A stretch of DNA of 64,000 nt from Inhella crocodyli. Its GTDB lineage: Bacteria; Pseudomonadota; Gammaproteobacteria; Burkholderiales; Burkholderiaceae_C. Numbering within the stretch: position 1 is the first letter of the stretch; the number at the start of each line of letters is the position of its first letter. The notes beneath the pieces were generated by a model that had not been told where the DNA came from, searched no databases, and worked only from the letters and a program-made list of their open reading frames with translations. Both the position numbers and the translations under genes were made by a program. This document shows, piece by piece, positions 63,467 through 64,000 of the stretch. The stretch lies in NCBI RefSeq assembly GCF_004004565.1, contig NZ_SACM01000001.1, forward strand, positions 1 through 64,000. The letters run 5' to 3'.

Positions 63467-64000
63467 TCAGTCTTGGGCTTGGGTTTCGGCGAAGTGAAGC
63501 ACTTCGAAGCGCACCACGGGCGTGTCCAGTTGGGCGGGTGAACTGCCCAGCCCAATCACGCCGCTGCCATGCAATGGACAACTGGTCCGCCGCAGGGCCA
63601 GCACCTCGGTGTTGCCGGAAAAGCGAACGTAGCTGCCGTTGAAGCTCAGATCGGTCAGGTTGAAGCGACCACCGTCCCAGTCGATGCGGGCGTGCTGACG
63701 GCTGACCCGGCCATCGGTGATGCAAAACGCCGCTTGCACGCTGCGGCCCAGCACGATGGGGAGCAGGCGGGTGTCGAACATCCGGTCCAGGTCCAGCCAA
63801 GTCAGCCGAATGCCATCGGGCTCGGAGGGCGCGAACGAGGGGGCACCGAACTGGGTGGCCACGGCATCGCTGCCGGCTGGGCGCTCGAGCACGTACACCC
63901 GCACGGGTTCCACCCGTCCGCGCACGTTGATGCCATCCAGGTTGCGGAACCTTGCCTTGATCGCGTTGGGCAACGCGTCGCGGGCCTCGGCCGTGAACAG
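63467..64000 (-). CDS. C-terminal part of adenylate/guanylate cyclase-FHA protein (partial)
   Basis: Truncated by the window edge; the visible 177 codons run in frame to position 64000. The first 35 residues (LFTAEARDALPNAIKARFRNLDGINVRGRVEPVRVYVLE) match the end of a class III nucleotide cyclase domain; a linker and an FHA domain follow (LGRSVQAAFCITDGRVSRQHARIDW, then FNGSYVR). FHA domains bind phosphothreonine. Likely a cyclase whose partner contacts depend on phosphorylation. Catalytic residues lie outside the window. Confidence 0.7.
   Translation of the reverse strand: MFTAEARDALPNAIKARFRNLDGINVRGRVEPVRVYVLERPAGSDAVATQFGAPSFAPSEPDGIRLTWLDLDRMFDTRLLPIVLGRSVQAAFCITDGRVSRQHARIDWDGGRFNLTDLSFNGSYVRFSGNTEVLALRRTSCPLHGSGVIGLGSSPAQLDTPVVRFEVLHFAETQAQD

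Overview
This is a contiguous, GC-rich stretch of bacterial chromosome. Gene content and order point to a betaproteobacterium of the order Burkholderiales, probably the Comamonadaceae/Rubrivivax-Leptothrix side. The runs rlmN-pilF-rodZ-ispG-hisS-yfgM-bamB-der-hfq-hflX-hflK-hflC-hisZ-purA and rpsB-tsf-pyrH-frr-uppS-cdsA-dxr-bamA-skp-lpxD-fabZ-lpxA-lpxB-rnhB are typical of that group. The window is almost entirely core housekeeping DNA. I see no insertion sequence, prophage, CRISPR array or rRNA operon. There is one tRNA gene.

Layout. (1) 1-5.8 kb: a Lrp/AsnC-type regulator divergent from a four-gene operon that reads as L-lysine catabolism through 2-aminoadipate to D-2-hydroxyglutarate and 2-oxoglutarate. 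(2) 5.8-12.5 kb: a periplasmic TonB-C-like protein, a PP2C phosphatase overlapping bamD, rluD, a hairpin-rich leader, then scpB-rluB. (3) 12.5-28.6 kb: ndk, rlmN and the pilF-to-purA block, covering isoprenoid synthesis, tRNA charging, outer-membrane assembly, Hfq and the HflKC membrane complex. (4) 28.6-32.5 kb: tRNA-Leu(CAG), rnr and the metabolite-repair gene nnr. (5) 32.5-46.3 kb: the translation, envelope and lipid A block, with rseP missing from its usual place between dxr and bamA. (6) 46.3-51.2 kb: glgA plus the divergent ppsR/ppsA pair. (7) 51.2-54.3 kb: rpsF-priB-rpsR-rplI, a strong terminator, dnaB. (8) 54.3-57.1 kb: a LexA-box-controlled radical SAM gene facing a response regulator with TPR-like repeats. 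(9) 57.1-64 kb: dnaJ, dnaK and grpE behind a consensus heat-shock promoter, a small periplasmic binding-protein-like gene, an S4 RNA-binding protein, hemH, and the C-terminus of a cyclase-FHA protein cut by the window edge.

Most genes sit in tightly packed operons with ATGA, TGATG or GTGA overlaps, so translational coupling is probably common. Several terminators and leader hairpins are clear. The most noteworthy signals are regulatory: a LexA operator/promoter that places the transcription start almost on the start codon (about 54.34 kb); a consensus sigma-32 promoter followed at once by an intrinsic-terminator-like hairpin before grpE (61.0 kb); an 11-base motif shared by the leaders of bamA, ppsA and dnaB; and the lysine/D-2-hydroxyglutarate operon.
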